Part shown: positions 19,501-28,260 of the stretch, piece by piece
Position numbering within the stretch: the first letter of the stretch is position 1
Layout of the letters: each line of letters opens with the position of its first letter
DNA from: Anaeromassilibacillus sp. An250
Lineage (GTDB): Bacteria > Bacillota > Clostridia > Oscillospirales > Acutalibacteraceae
DNA: 64,000 nucleotides
Reading direction: 5' to 3'
Assembly: GCF_002159845.1 (NCBI RefSeq)
Contig: NZ_NFJK01000004.1
Span: 1 to 64,000, forward strand
Position numbers and translations under genes: made by a program
Notes under the pieces: model-generated
Databases searched by the model: none
Told to the model about the DNA's origin: nothing
Seen by the model: the letters and a program-made list of their open reading frames with translations, nothing else

Positions 19501-22500
19501 CGCCGTCCTGATCGACACCGGCATGGGCCAGGGCGACCTGTATGGCGCTTTGAAGGGCATCCTGCCTGAGAGCGTAACGACGATTGATGTCCTGCTCACC
19601 CACAGCCATGGCGACCATATCGCCCAGGCATACCAGTTCGCGGACAAAGCGGATGTGGAACACATCTACATCGGCGCGGCGGACGAAGCCACTGTGAGAG
19701 CAAACCTGGAGCGCCGGGGCGTCAGCACCGAGAAGCTCACAGCAGTCAACGACGGTGATAAGATCCCGTTCGGCAATAAGTCTTTCCAGGTCATCGATAT
19801 CGTGGGCCATACGGCTGGTTCTGTCGGCTACATGATCGAAGACAAGCTCTTCACCGGCGATGCCATCGGCTCCGGCTATGTCTGGATGCAGATCGGCATG
19901 TGCTCCATCGAAGACTATGTGGATTCCTTGCAGCATCTCAACGATGCAATCGGCGACCGCGACCTGACGGTCTACGGCGGCCACACCCAGTACCGCGGCA
20001 CGATGACCGACCAGTATGTCCGCGACATCCTCGCATGTGCACAGGGCATTGTGGACGGCTCCATCGAGGGCACGCAGTACCTCCGCGGCAATGTCCGCGA
20101 TGCGAAGGTGGCAACTTATGGCACCGCTTCCATCGTTTACGATCCGGCAAAGGTCACCGATACCTGCGAAGTTGAGATCGTAACGAAGGTTATGGACGAC
20201 GGCCAGAAGGTCATCGAAGCAGTCGTCACCTATCCGGACGACGTGAACCCGGATTCTGTCTCCGCTGCAACCTATCAGGTGCGCGCAGAGCAGAACGCAG
20301 ACAATGCAACCTTTAACAATGTTGGCATGCGGACCATCACCGGCGTCCAGGTGGATGGCAACAAAGTCATCATCTCCCTCGACCCGACGGATGCAACCGC
20401 AGGCACCAGCTACTTTGATTACAACGCATTCCAGACCTTTATGTTCGACCTGGATTATCAGGTTACCCAGGTGGGCACCGTTGAGCTGGCTAACGGCGAG
20501 ACCGTAGCGGCAGGCGGGACCTATGCGAGCAGCTCGGTTACGAACCTGACCGTGGACGACTTCCAGGCGGCTGAGGTTACGAACAAAGCTGGCAAGACCA
20601 TCCCGTACCGCTATTATGACCCGATCCGCTCCGCTGGCAAGGATGCCAACGGCAAGTACCCGGTCGTGATCTTCCTGCATGGCGCAGGCGAATCCGGCGA
20701 CAACAACATCTCCCACATCATCGCAAACAAGGGCGCTGTTGTTTGGGCGGACCGCGTAGATATGAATCCGTGCTATGTGCTGGCACCGCAGTGCCCGAGC
20801 ATGGCGGAAGGCTGGGTCCAGGAGGACAACGAGGCGCTCGTCATGCAGATGCTCGATGAATTCATCGCAGCGCATGCGGACACCATCGATACCGACCGCA
20901 TCTACATCCAGGGCTTGTCCATGGGCGGCTATGGCACTTGGAAGATCATCCTCGATCATCCGGAGGTCTTTGCAGCGGCAATGCCGATGTGTGGCGGCGT
21001 GGACGACAGCTACTATGCAAACAACAACGCAGCGTTTGAAAAGATTAAGAATATGGCAATCTGGACCTTCCACAATGCGGACGACAGCACCGTTCCGGTG
21101 GAAAATACCCGCAAGGTCGTGGAAGCCCTGAGAGCAGTTGGCAGCCCGTGCATCAAGTACGAAGAGTACAGCGCTGGCTCCACAACGCCGGACCCGCATC
21201 AGGTTTGGCAGAAGGTATATAGCGACCGCAACGGCACGCCGTACAACTGGTTGTTCCAGCAGTCGCGGAGCCGTTCGGCGGACCACACCCAGAACCCGTC
21301 CTTGGGATACACCCAGGAGACCATCAAGCCGGGCCTGACCGTTGTGCGCGACTATGAACTCGGCCAGATCTGGGTCATTGAAAACCAGGATGGCGCGACC
21401 GTGATCGATACCGGCATGGGCGCGGGCGATCTCTTCGATTACATTGTCAACAATGTTTTGGTAAACAAAGACGCCAATATCGACGTCGTTTTGACGCACA
21501 ACCATGGCGACCACATTGGATGCTTGGACGACTTTGTCGGCAAGGATCAGGTGAAGAATGTCTATGTCGCAGAGGGCGACAAAGATGCAATCATCCGGAA
21601 GATGGGCGAAGATGCCGGCAAGGTATCCATCGTGAAGGATGGCGACAAGATCGACATCGGCAACGGCGAGAACCTCGAAGTTGTCGCAGTTCCGGGCCAT
21701 ACCGCAGGCTCCATCGTCCTGTTCTATGGCGATGATGTATTCACCGGCGACGCTGTTGGTTCCGGCGACCTGTGGATGCAGATCGGCATGTGCTCGATCC
21801 AGACCTATACCAAGTCCCTGCAGCACTTCATCGACAAGGTCAACGGCCGCCAGGTAACGCTGCGCACGGGCCACGATGAGAACCTCGAACCGTTCACAGA
21901 GGAATATCTCGACGACCTGATGAACTGCGCAGAAGGCATCATCGACGGCAGCATCGAGCCGACCGTCTATTTCAGAAGAGAAGCCAGCTATGCTTCCTAT
22001 GGCAGAGCAAACATTGTTTACTATCCGTATCAGATCCTGGATGCAAACTTCGATGAGCTGAATGCAGCAATCCAGGATGCGGAGTCCCGCTCCGAAAGCA
22101 AGTACACCGGCGATTCTTGGGCAGCCCTGGAAGAGGCAGTCGCAGCCGCAAAGGCCCTGCCGTCCACCGCAACGCAGCCCACAGTAGACGCCGCAGTGAA
22201 GGCGATCAACGATGCGATCATGGCACTTGTGCCGAGAAGCAGTTCTTCTTCCGGTGGCGGTTCTACAACGGTTTATGTCCCTGTGAGAGACGGCAACACC
22301 GGTGATGGAACCAGCGTGGTAACGCCGGGCACGGGTACTTCTACACTTACACCATATGTGCGTTCCGATACGACGCTTCCGTTTACTGTCCGCCAGGGCC
22401 AGGCGTATTGCTTCAAGATGACGTTGGTCAACGGCAGCAATATCCTGCCTCTCTTCACCGTGGGCAACGGCAGCGTGTTCAAGACCCAGTATGTTGCGCA

Positions 22501-22624
22501 GATCGGCAATGACTACTACTTCCGCATTTGGGCAATCGGCAATGTCGGCGAGTCCACCGGCGTTTACACGACGCTTCCGGGACAGACCGCACAGCAGCAT
22601 TGCGTAGTAACCATTGCAGCGTAA
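16529..22624 (+). CDS. Secreted multidomain esterase / metallo-beta-lactamase megaprotein
   Basis: A 2031-residue exported protein. A signal peptide ends near 'TSAFA' (residue 27). Residues about 40-590 are a type B carboxylesterase with Ser247 in 'CGQSAGAMS'. Then the same module occurs twice: an Ig-like esterase N-domain, an alpha/beta-hydrolase (Ser835 in 'GLSMGGIGTW'; Ser1464 in 'GLSMGGYGTW') and a metallo-beta-lactamase fold (HSHGDH at 1025-1030; HNHGDH at 1657-1662). Residues about 1836-1905 are a FIVAR-like helical repeat, followed by a Ser/Gly linker and a C-terminal beta domain of about 80 residues. No LPXTG anchor is seen. It probably de-esterifies plant or mucin glycans or esters outside the cell (inference). 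ATG 16529 has AAAGGAGAG upstream. The gene is monocistronic. Confidence 0.9.
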   Translation: MKKIHRSILALVLTFTMLLGTCTSAFAATSSSASETVEPGIVTISSGGNVNGDIQGVPSDTEGVTVYKGVPFAQPPVGELRWKAPQDLTETWDGVRVCDKWGNQAMQPEDLNPVGEFWGDEFYFDEAYNPEISEDCLYLNVYAPEHAEDELLPVMVWIHGGGYDHGHASEMEFNASKLAAQGIIVVCIQYRVNLFGFLALPELSAENEEGVSGNYGTLDQIKALEWVNENIEGFGGDPDNVTICGQSAGAMSVTALLSTEMTEGLFNRAIIQSGFGGYAAPGSYVSLESKEERCQTAIEQAFGEDITLEELREMDASAFMESSIYNTLKSAAGSNALDNYVFTEESIDLTREGALDGIDIMIGGTADEYTSLSGTPDGTMDIDAFHQRMERQYGELYNRAAYNPMNETQAYRMNLRSTSDSSLAKYRISAQYGKTHNEDHNAYVYYFDHDLAPHDPETVGNRDEDFYGSFHSSELWFMFNSMRDDIEGQRNWTDADHELGDIMSTYWANFVKTGDPNGEGLPNWEECTSDTDGAFMHFKDVEDGVAAVCTTKTDYPARDRMMMAANLDSFGLTEDDLQMSYNIPYGDIPVELVTEVIPQGQRVVEANLTYGSAVNADSVSKDDFKVKATLTYGDGSNDMDGYRTITDIDVNGNVVTLKFDTDDAAAVTSFYSGTTNVYDVSYLITQKGEIETADGVVEPAKYEDTAITNRIVDDFQVGSATNEAGKTLNYRYYDPIEVNGVSADGEYPLILFLHGSGESGSNNLSQIIANKGAVAWVEPDRVAENPVYVLAPQCPSAREGWISEDNEALVLQMLDEFIAAHPKVDESRIYIQGLSMGGIGTWNMILSHPDKFAAAIPICGRVPTEFYANDGAAFDALANLPIWVAHAEDDSSVNIQGSDDAVAALQAHGNNSVKYYKYLPGSITPNPHHSWEAVYEDQEIYNWLFEQNTSRNHNADAPLKTLYTVKDYGDGVQGIWDYDVDPMYVMVNGDRAVLIDTGMGQGDLYGALKGILPESVTTIDVLLTHSHGDHIAQAYQFADKADVEHIYIGAADEATVRANLERRGVSTEKLTAVNDGDKIPFGNKSFQVIDIVGHTAGSVGYMIEDKLFTGDAIGSGYVWMQIGMCSIEDYVDSLQHLNDAIGDRDLTVYGGHTQYRGTMTDQYVRDILACAQGIVDGSIEGTQYLRGNVRDAKVATYGTASIVYDPAKVTDTCEVEIVTKVMDDGQKVIEAVVTYPDDVNPDSVSAATYQVRAEQNADNATFNNVGMRTITGVQVDGNKVIISLDPTDATAGTSYFDYNAFQTFMFDLDYQVTQVGTVELANGETVAAGGTYASSSVTNLTVDDFQAAEVTNKAGKTIPYRYYDPIRSAGKDANGKYPVVIFLHGAGESGDNNISHIIANKGAVVWADRVDMNPCYVLAPQCPSMAEGWVQEDNEALVMQMLDEFIAAHADTIDTDRIYIQGLSMGGYGTWKIILDHPEVFAAAMPMCGGVDDSYYANNNAAFEKIKNMAIWTFHNADDSTVPVENTRKVVEALRAVGSPCIKYEEYSAGSTTPDPHQVWQKVYSDRNGTPYNWLFQQSRSRSADHTQNPSLGYTQETIKPGLTVVRDYELGQIWVIENQDGATVIDTGMGAGDLFDYIVNNVLVNKDANIDVVLTHNHGDHIGCLDDFVGKDQVKNVYVAEGDKDAIIRKMGEDAGKVSIVKDGDKIDIGNGENLEVVAVPGHTAGSIVLFYGDDVFTGDAVGSGDLWMQIGMCSIQTYTKSLQHFIDKVNGRQVTLRTGHDENLEPFTEEYLDDLMNCAEGIIDGSIEPTVYFRREASYASYGRANIVYYPYQILDANFDELNAAIQDAESRSESKYTGDSWAALEEAVAAAKALPSTATQPTVDAAVKAINDAIMALVPRSSSSSGGGSTTVYVPVRDGNTGDGTSVVTPGTGTSTLTPYVRSDTTLPFTVRQGQAYCFKMTLVNGSNILPLFTVGNGSVFKTQYVAQIGNDYYFRIWAIGNVGESTGVYTTLPGQTAQQHCVVTIAA

Positions 22625-22801
22625 ACGACTTTTCTAGGCTGGGCGCGGTTGATGGGCAACAGAAATCTTCTGCCCAGCAAAGCTGCTTTTCTCTTGGGGC
22701 CGCCCGGGGAGCCGGGCGGCAACCAGGGAAGCAGAATCTCTTCGATAGAAGTGCTTAACCCTTTTCTTTTTCATCTTCCTTAAACCCATTATATAATGAA
22801 G
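22625..22801. other. Trailer with inverted repeats after the megaprotein gene
   Basis: No gene. It holds a GC-rich hairpin (GCCGCCCGG at 22699-22707 with CCGGGCGGC at 22712-22720) flanked by weaker pairing, without an adjacent T run, and a TATAAT at 22792-22797 just before the next hairpin. Confidence 0.5.
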
Positions 22802-22856
22802 CTGTAGGGGGCGTGCGGTTAAAGAGCAGACCGTATGCCCCCTATTGCAGTTTTCA
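22802..22856 (+). terminator. Strong hairpin, terminator or small RNA end
   Basis: A 15-bp stem with two wobble pairs (22805-22819 and 22830-22844) and a four-base T run. It is the likely transcription end for the megaprotein gene, about 180 bases after its stop. Confidence 0.75.
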
Positions 22857-22914
22857 AGCACAACCTTATCTGGGAATGCCTGCGGAAAATCCCCTAGTTT
22901 TGGGAAACTAATGA

Positions 22915-22943
22915 TTGAAATTTGTCCAAGGGCGTGCTATAAT
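22915..22943 (+). promoter_or_regulatory. Promoter of tRNA-Arg
   Basis: TTGAAA (22915-22920), a 17-base spacer and a perfect TATAAT (22938-22943), 17 bases before the tRNA. Confidence 0.8.
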
Positions 22944-22959
22944 TACTAACAGTCTTCAT

Positions 22960-23036
22960 CCGCCCGTAGCGAAGCTGGATATCGCAGCAGATTCCGATTC
23001 TGAAGGCCGGGGGTTCGAATCCCTCCGGGCGGGCCA
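22960..23036 (+). tRNA. tRNA-Arg (anticodon CCG)
   Basis: A 77-base cloverleaf folds by eye. The acceptor stem is CCGCCCG with CGGGCGG, and the D stem is GCGA with UCGC. The anticodon loop is UUCCGAU with CCG at the anticodon position. The T arm is GGGGG-UUCGAAU-CCCUC, and the CCA end is encoded. The top pair of the anticodon stem is a G-A mismatch. It reads CGG codons. It stands alone, behind its own promoter. Confidence 0.92.
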
Positions 23037-23623
23037 AATATGTGTGGTGACCCACACGGGATGCATCCTTCTTTCGCCGGGTTCCGGCGGCCTGAATCTG
23101 AAAGGGTTCAGGCGAAGGGAGCTGCATCGTTGGATCAATCAGCAGATGGAAGTGCCCCGTGCAAGGGCTTTTTCCAGGGGGTTCTCTGGTTCCGTCAATT
23201 TTGTGGCTGCTGGGCAGGCGAATGGCTGTTGCCAGCAACGAAGGAGGACTTGGCTTTGTATCCCATACTGGAGAATGGAATGGAGGCCGGCGCTTGTGAT
23301 CCGTACAACAAAATAGCATATGTTGCGTCAAACGGCCGTTAGAGCCGTGATGGATACCCTTTTCCTTTTTTGGGAAAAGGTTTTTTTGTTGTATAGAAGC
23401 AGAAAAAAGGAAGGCGCTCCAGCGCAAATGATGTCATACAATGCGTTTTTATGAACCTGCCTTCGAGATCGAACCGGGAAAAACGCGTATGAGCAGCGCC
23501 TCTGGCTTCAGGCCGGGGCGTGATAAAGATCCTTTTAGAAACCAGGTGGCATGGGGCGGTATGGGCTTTGCCCTTCCCAAGCACCGGAGAAAATCAAATT
23601 GAATTGCCGGGAGGAGATTCTGG
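23037..23623. other. Intergenic region after the tRNA
   Basis: About 590 bases in which I find no supported gene. The one clear element is the terminator at 23357-23388. There is no recognisable integrase or att repeat next to the tRNA. Confidence 0.6.
23357..23388 (+). terminator. Terminator downstream of the tRNA
   Basis: Stem CCTTTTCC (23358-23365) with GGAAAAGG (23373-23380), followed by seven T. It lies 320 bases after the tRNA. Confidence 0.85.
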
Positions 23624-24247
23624 GTGAACGTTTTAGTGATTGGATGCGGCCGTCTGGGCAGACGCTTGGCGGAGCTGTTGGACCATCATGGCCACGATGT
23701 TGCAATCGTGGATTCTGACACCGATGCATTCCGGATGTTGGAAGATGATTTTAATGGGATGACTGTTACAGGCTTTCCCATGGACACCCATGTGCTGAAA
23801 AATGCGGGGATCGAAAGCTGTGATGCAGTGGCGGTCTGTACGCCGGACGATAATCTGAATATCACGATTTCACAGATTGCAAAAGAGTTTTTCGGGGTCC
23901 AGAATGTGGTCGCGCGCATTTCAGATCCGGCGCGCGAAAAGGTTTTTAAACGGTTCGGCCTAAAAACCGTCTGCCACACAAAGCTCGCCGGGGACGCGAT
24001 GTTTGCCGCCCTGACGCAGCCCTGGGATTCCAAAGAGGTGACCTTTGGGACGGCAACTGCGGGGTTCTATACCAAGGAAGCGGACCGCGCTTGGTATGGG
24101 CTTTCCCTGGACCGGTTCCCGATGAAGGAAGGGCAGATCCTCTTTGGCGTTGTACATGCGGATGGGACAATGGTGCTTAACACCGGGCGGAAGGATCAGT
24201 TGATTATGGAAAATGACCGCCTAGTGTTTGCCAAGATTATCGATTGA
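23624..24247 (+). CDS. TrkA/KtrA-type potassium channel regulatory protein
   Basis: A 207-residue cytoplasmic RCK protein that gates potassium uptake. A Rossmann nucleotide-binding domain (TrkA-N) starts with 'VLVIGCGRLGRRLAELL'. The acidic 'DSDTDAF' follows, then the inner motif 'CTPDDNLNITISQIA'. A TrkA-C-like segment ends the protein. GTG 23624 has GGGAGGAGA upstream. A second RCK gene lies 200 bases downstream and the matching TrkH/KtrB channel is encoded at 28747-30129 on the other strand. The two RCK proteins are clearly diverged from each other, so they may sense different nucleotides or form a heteromeric ring. Confidence 0.88.
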   Translation: MNVLVIGCGRLGRRLAELLDHHGHDVAIVDSDTDAFRMLEDDFNGMTVTGFPMDTHVLKNAGIESCDAVAVCTPDDNLNITISQIAKEFFGVQNVVARISDPAREKVFKRFGLKTVCHTKLAGDAMFAALTQPWDSKEVTFGTATAGFYTKEADRAWYGLSLDRFPMKEGQILFGVVHADGTMVLNTGRKDQLIMENDRLVFAKIID

Positions 24248-24447
24248 GTTTTCCGGGAGATTGCCTTCGCTCCGCCCTTTGTTGCAATACAGCGGGCGTC
24301 AAGTAGGGCTGGGGAGCCTCCCGGCCAGGTTGCACCTGCCTTTTGCAAAGCGGGGAAAGGCTATATTCGGAAATTTAAGACAATAATGAAACAGATTGTA
24401 TTTTTAAAACATAAAAATACAGATAGTATTATCTGGGAGGAAAGACG

Positions 24448-25110
24448 ATGCGTATTGTAATCGTTGGAGGCGGAAAATTAGGCTATCATTTGGCCACGAT
24501 TATGCTGGACCGCAAGCATGATGTGCGTTTGATTGAAAAGAATAAGCTTCGCTGCATGCGGCTGGCGAATGAGCTGGATGTCGAGGTAATCTGCGGCGAT
24601 GGAACAGAGATTGAGACGTTGGAAGATGCAGGGACACAGAATGCGGACTGCTTCATCGCGGTGACTGGCCAGGACCAGGACAACCTGGTGGCTTCCCAGC
24701 TCGCGAAGCGCCAATTTAAGGCGATTAAAGTAATTGCACGGGCGAACGATCCACGGAACATGGATGCATTGCGCATCTTGGGAGCGGATATTGTTGTTAG
24801 CAGCACGGAAATCATTACGAATTTGATTGAACAGGAAGTCGATATCGCGGAAATGCATCTCTTGGCAACGCTCAATAAGGGCCGCGCTGGCATTTGTACA
24901 ATGACTTTGCCGCCGGATACCGCTTTGGAGGGCGTTACGCTGAAAGATGTCGACCTCCCAGAGAGTTCGCTGGTGATTTCGATTGTCCGCGGGGATGCAA
25001 TGATGATCCCAAATGGTAATACGGTGATCCATGCGAATGATGAAATTGTCGCTGTGTGCGAGGGCAAGAGCCAGAAACAGCTTTTGCGTGTCTTGCGGGA
25101 ACGCAAGTGA
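24448..25110 (+). CDS. trkA: TrkA-type potassium uptake regulatory protein
   Basis: A 220-residue RCK protein. The TrkA-N Rossmann loop is 'IVIVGGGKLGYHLATIML', with 'VICGDGTEIETLEDAG' and 'ADCFIAVTGQDQDNLVAS' following in the standard order. The TrkA-C domain covers about residues 135-220 ('LEGVTLKDVDLPESSLVISI'). It binds NAD(H) or ATP-type ligands in the family and controls TrkH. GGGAGG precedes ATG 24448. The upstream gap of 200 bases contains AT-rich inverted repeats, including a TGTATTTTT...AAAAATACA stem around 24398-24421, so it may have its own promoter. A perfect terminator follows directly. Confidence 0.93.
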   Translation: MRIVIVGGGKLGYHLATIMLDRKHDVRLIEKNKLRCMRLANELDVEVICGDGTEIETLEDAGTQNADCFIAVTGQDQDNLVASQLAKRQFKAIKVIARANDPRNMDALRILGADIVVSSTEIITNLIEQEVDIAEMHLLATLNKGRAGICTMTLPPDTALEGVTLKDVDLPESSLVISIVRGDAMMIPNGNTVIHANDEIVAVCEGKSQKQLLRVLRERK

Positions 25111-25134
25111 TCGGGCAATAGAATAGAAAACCGA

Positions 25135-25170
25135 AAAAGCACGTGTGTATAAAAATACACACGTGCTTTT
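25135..25170. terminator. Bidirectional terminator after trkA
   Basis: A perfect 16-bp stem (25135-25150 and 25155-25170) with a four-A loop; A-rich and T-rich edges make it work on either strand. Confidence 0.93.
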
Positions 25171-25280
25171 ATGCATTTTGCTGGATAAAAGTCACACAAA
25201 CAAGATGCAGTTTTTTAAAGCGCAATTTTTCCAGATGTTATTTGCTTTTATCGTATAATATATACAAATTGTTTGAAGGA

Positions 25281-25309
25281 TTGACATGTAACCCAAAGAA
25301 TGGTAAAAA
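25281..25309 (+). promoter_or_regulatory. Promoter of the TasA-like gene
   Basis: A perfect TTGACA (25281-25286), a 17-base spacer and TAAAAA (25304-25309). The surrounding 280 bases are very AT-rich. This gives a leader of about 140 bases. Confidence 0.6.
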
Positions 25310-25452
25310 AATCATCCTATATTATACAATGTATAAATAAAAGAAAGAACGCATTTAAATTCTATTAATTCAATACTACTGCGAAATGGCACGCTTTTGC
25401 CGTGGAATTTTGCTGTAGATAGATTAATCATTTATAACGAGGAGGATTCGGC

Positions 25453-28110
25453 ATGAAAAAAAGGAGAGTATTGCTATCAGGCGTATCCATCCTGCTGGTG
25501 CTTTGCCTGCTGATAGGCGGGACCATGGCATAGTTTACAGATACGGAGAAGATGGATGCGGACTTTACCGCCGGCGTTTTGGACATCACTGTAGAGCCGG
25601 GCGAAGGGGCTACCGCACCCCTGACCTTTGTGAACCTGCGCCCAATGCAGTATCAAAATTTCTTGGAAGAGATCAACGATGCGGGCAACGGCAATGCAAA
25701 TGTGGATGGCTATGACCCAAAACCGGTCTATTTTCAGCCGGTCGTTGTGGAAAATGCGGGGACACTCCCGGCGTATATCCAGCTTTCAGTGGAAGCTTTG
25801 GATATGGCAAGCGCGACATGCCCGGAAGGCGGCGAGAAAGCAATTGCAATTACCGAAAATGCCGACGGAACGGAGACCATTGTGCAGAGCAGTCAAAACG
25901 GTGAGGCGGTTTGCACGAACGGCCTGGCAGATGTGTTGAAACTGGTTCTCTTTGAGAAGGTCAACGGGTCGTGGACGCCCATAGCGGACAACCTTAACCC
26001 GGATTCGGAAGGCACATCCTATACACCCGGCCTGGCGTTGCCAGCGGGCAATGGTGAGCAGACCTATGTGGTCGGCGCATATCTGCCGGAGACAGCAGGC
26101 AATGAATACCAAGGCAAACACTTCCACGGCAATTTGGTCGTGAAGGCGTTCCAGACCGACGAAGGCGCAGGCGCAGCCGAAATGGCAACGGTCCAGTGGG
26201 TAAAGGACGGCGAAACCGTCGGCTCTTACCTGGTGGCCTTCCCCGAAGGGGAAACAACCATGACGCTCAAGCCTGACGCGAATAAGCTGCCCGCAGGCTA
26301 TGTGCTGGCGGACCCGGATGCGACCGTTGAGGTCTCTACAACCGATAAGACCGCTTCCTTTGAAGTCGCATTCAAAGCGGACGGCGACGGCAGCTCGGAA
26401 GAGCAGGCCATCTGGATCCGTTCGGCAGAGGATTTCAGCAAGATCAACGACAATATGGACGGGTATTATGAGCTGGGATCGGATATCGACCTCTCGGGCA
26501 TGATTTGGGAACCGATTGGAGGCGCTGGGAGCAAAACGGAGAAATTTACCGGCACCTTGGACGGCAACGGATACACGATCGCGGGGATGCAGATCAAAGG
26601 GGAGAAACAGATGCTCCATGTGGGCCTGTTCGGATATTGCAAAGACGCGGAACTCAAGAACCTTGTATTTGAAGCGCCGCAGGTGGAAACGAACCGGTAC
26701 GGCGGGGCCTTGGCAGGCGTTGTGAGCAACACCCGCATTGAAAATTGCCAGGTCAACGGCGGCAGCATCACATGGGATTACACGAAGGGCGAATGTTCTA
26801 TAGGTGGTTTGATTGGCGAGGACACTGGCAGTTCTGTCCTGAAGGATTGCTCGTCTTCTGCGGATGTGACGGCTGTGGGGACGGCAAAAAATAAGGTCTA
26901 TTTGGGCGGACTCATCGGCGGTTTGTTCTTGAATTCGACCATTGACGGCTGCACGGCTTCCGGCGATGTGACCATGACCGGCAGCACGCAGGATGACGAG
27001 ACCATCGCCCTGGGCGGTTTGGTTGGATGGGTAACCGGTACAGCGGTGAATTCCAGCGCGTCGGGCAATGTCAGCAACGAGAGCGCCGGCACGGCAGGCA
27101 AAATCTATGTGGGTGGCTTTGCTGGATCGCTGAGCGAACCGGCAGAGGGCTGCACCGCCACTGGCGACGTCAGCAACACCGGCTCGGCAGCGGAAACCTA
27201 CGTGGGCGAGCTGGCAGGAAACGAAGATATGCTGTATACGGACGGCGACGGCAGCTCGGAGGAGCAGGCGATCTGGATCCGCAAGGCCAGAGATTTCGAG
27301 AAGATCAACGAAAATTTGGACGGCTATTACAAGCTTGCAAGAGGGATTGACCTCTCTGACGTTGATTTCCAGCCGATCGGCGGGGAAGGAAGCAAAAACA
27401 ACTTTACCGGCACCTTCGACGGCAACGGCTACAAGATCACGGGTTTGCATGTAGAAGCTGCAAAGGATGAAAAGCCTCTGAAATATGCGGGCTTGTTTAC
27501 ATACTGCAAAAATGCGGAGATCAAAAATGTCGTGCTGGTAGACCCGCAGGTCACCACAGGCGAATATGGCGGCGCCCTTGCAGGCGTTTTGAGCAGCACC
27601 AACGTGGAGAATTGCCATGTCATCGGCGGTACGGTTACCTGGGACGATACAGGGGGTTCCTGCTATCTGGGCGGCCTGGCCGGTGTGGCCGGTGATGCCA
27701 TCGGCGATTCCACATTGACGGATTGCTCGTCCACTGCGGACGTGACGGCGGAAGGAACGGCAACCTCCGTTGTCTATGTGGGCGGCCTGATCGGCGAGGG
27801 ATACTTGAATACAATGGTCGACGGCTGCACGGCTTCCGGCAATGTGACGATGACCGGAGATATGCAGGATGAAGACACCATCGCCCTGGGCGGTTTGATC
27901 GGCTGGATGAACGGCACGGCATCCAATTCCAGCGCAAAGGGCAATGTCAGCAACGAGAGCACCGGCATGGCCGGCAGAATCTATGTGGGCGGCTTTGCAG
28001 GTATGCTGAGCGACCCGGCAGAGGACTGCGAAGCCACGGGAAGCGTGAACAACACCGGCGAAGCAGAGAATGTTTATGTAGGGGAGTTCTCTGGCAACGA
28101 CGCCATGTGA
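25453..28110 (+). pseudogene. TasA/camelysin-like surface protein with GLUG repeats, interrupted by TAG
   Basis: The frame starts at ATG 25453 behind GAGGAGG (25439-25445) and encodes a signal peptide ending 'LLIGGTMA'. Codon 27 is then TAG (25531-25533), after which the same frame runs open for 859 codons to 28110. Camelysin/TasA proteins read '...AYFTDTE' here, so the TAG replaces the expected Tyr codon by one base. The rest is intact. It has a TasA-like beta domain ('DADFTAGVLDITVEPGEG') and a small domain rich in Thr/Glu. Two tandem modules of 287 residues with GLUG-type repeats ('YGGALAGVVSNTRIENC') follow. Without suppression only a 26-residue peptide is made; restart at ATG 25552 would lack export. 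It is a recent pseudogene, a read error, or a rare readthrough. Confidence 0.8.
26381..28101 (+). repeat. Tandem 861-base coding duplication
   Basis: Two in-frame modules start at 26381 and 27242, both opening with ACGGCGACGGCAGCTCGG. Each codes for about 287 residues with the same order of motifs. They have diverged clearly, so the duplication is not recent. Confidence 0.85.
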
Positions 28111-28221
28111 TCCCTATAGCCCCTGCTATAGAAAACCTTTTGGAAAGGCAGTGTCCCCGGAAGGAGGGGAGCGGCTGGATTGCCGGCTGAACCTTCTCAA
28201 AGGGAGAAGAATATAAACGAT

Positions 28222-28260
28222 AGGGCCCGCATTTCGTTTCGAAATGCGGGCCCTTTGTTT
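28222..28260 (+). terminator. Terminator after the TasA-like gene
   Basis: A perfect 15-bp stem (28222-28236 and 28240-28254) with a TTT loop and a T-rich tail. Confidence 0.93.

Noticed and set aside
16703-22600. Very long open frame on the minus strand opposite the megaprotein gene
   Set aside because: It mirrors the biased codon use of the real gene; the plus strand has a signal peptide, ribosome site and catalytic motifs, while the minus frame has none.
22960-23036. tRNA as an integration site for a mobile element
   Set aside because: No integrase, no repeated 3' tRNA end and no compositional break were seen nearby.
22894-23427. Minus-strand frame across the tRNA
   Set aside because: It overlaps the tRNA-Arg gene and has no ribosome site or recognisable motif.
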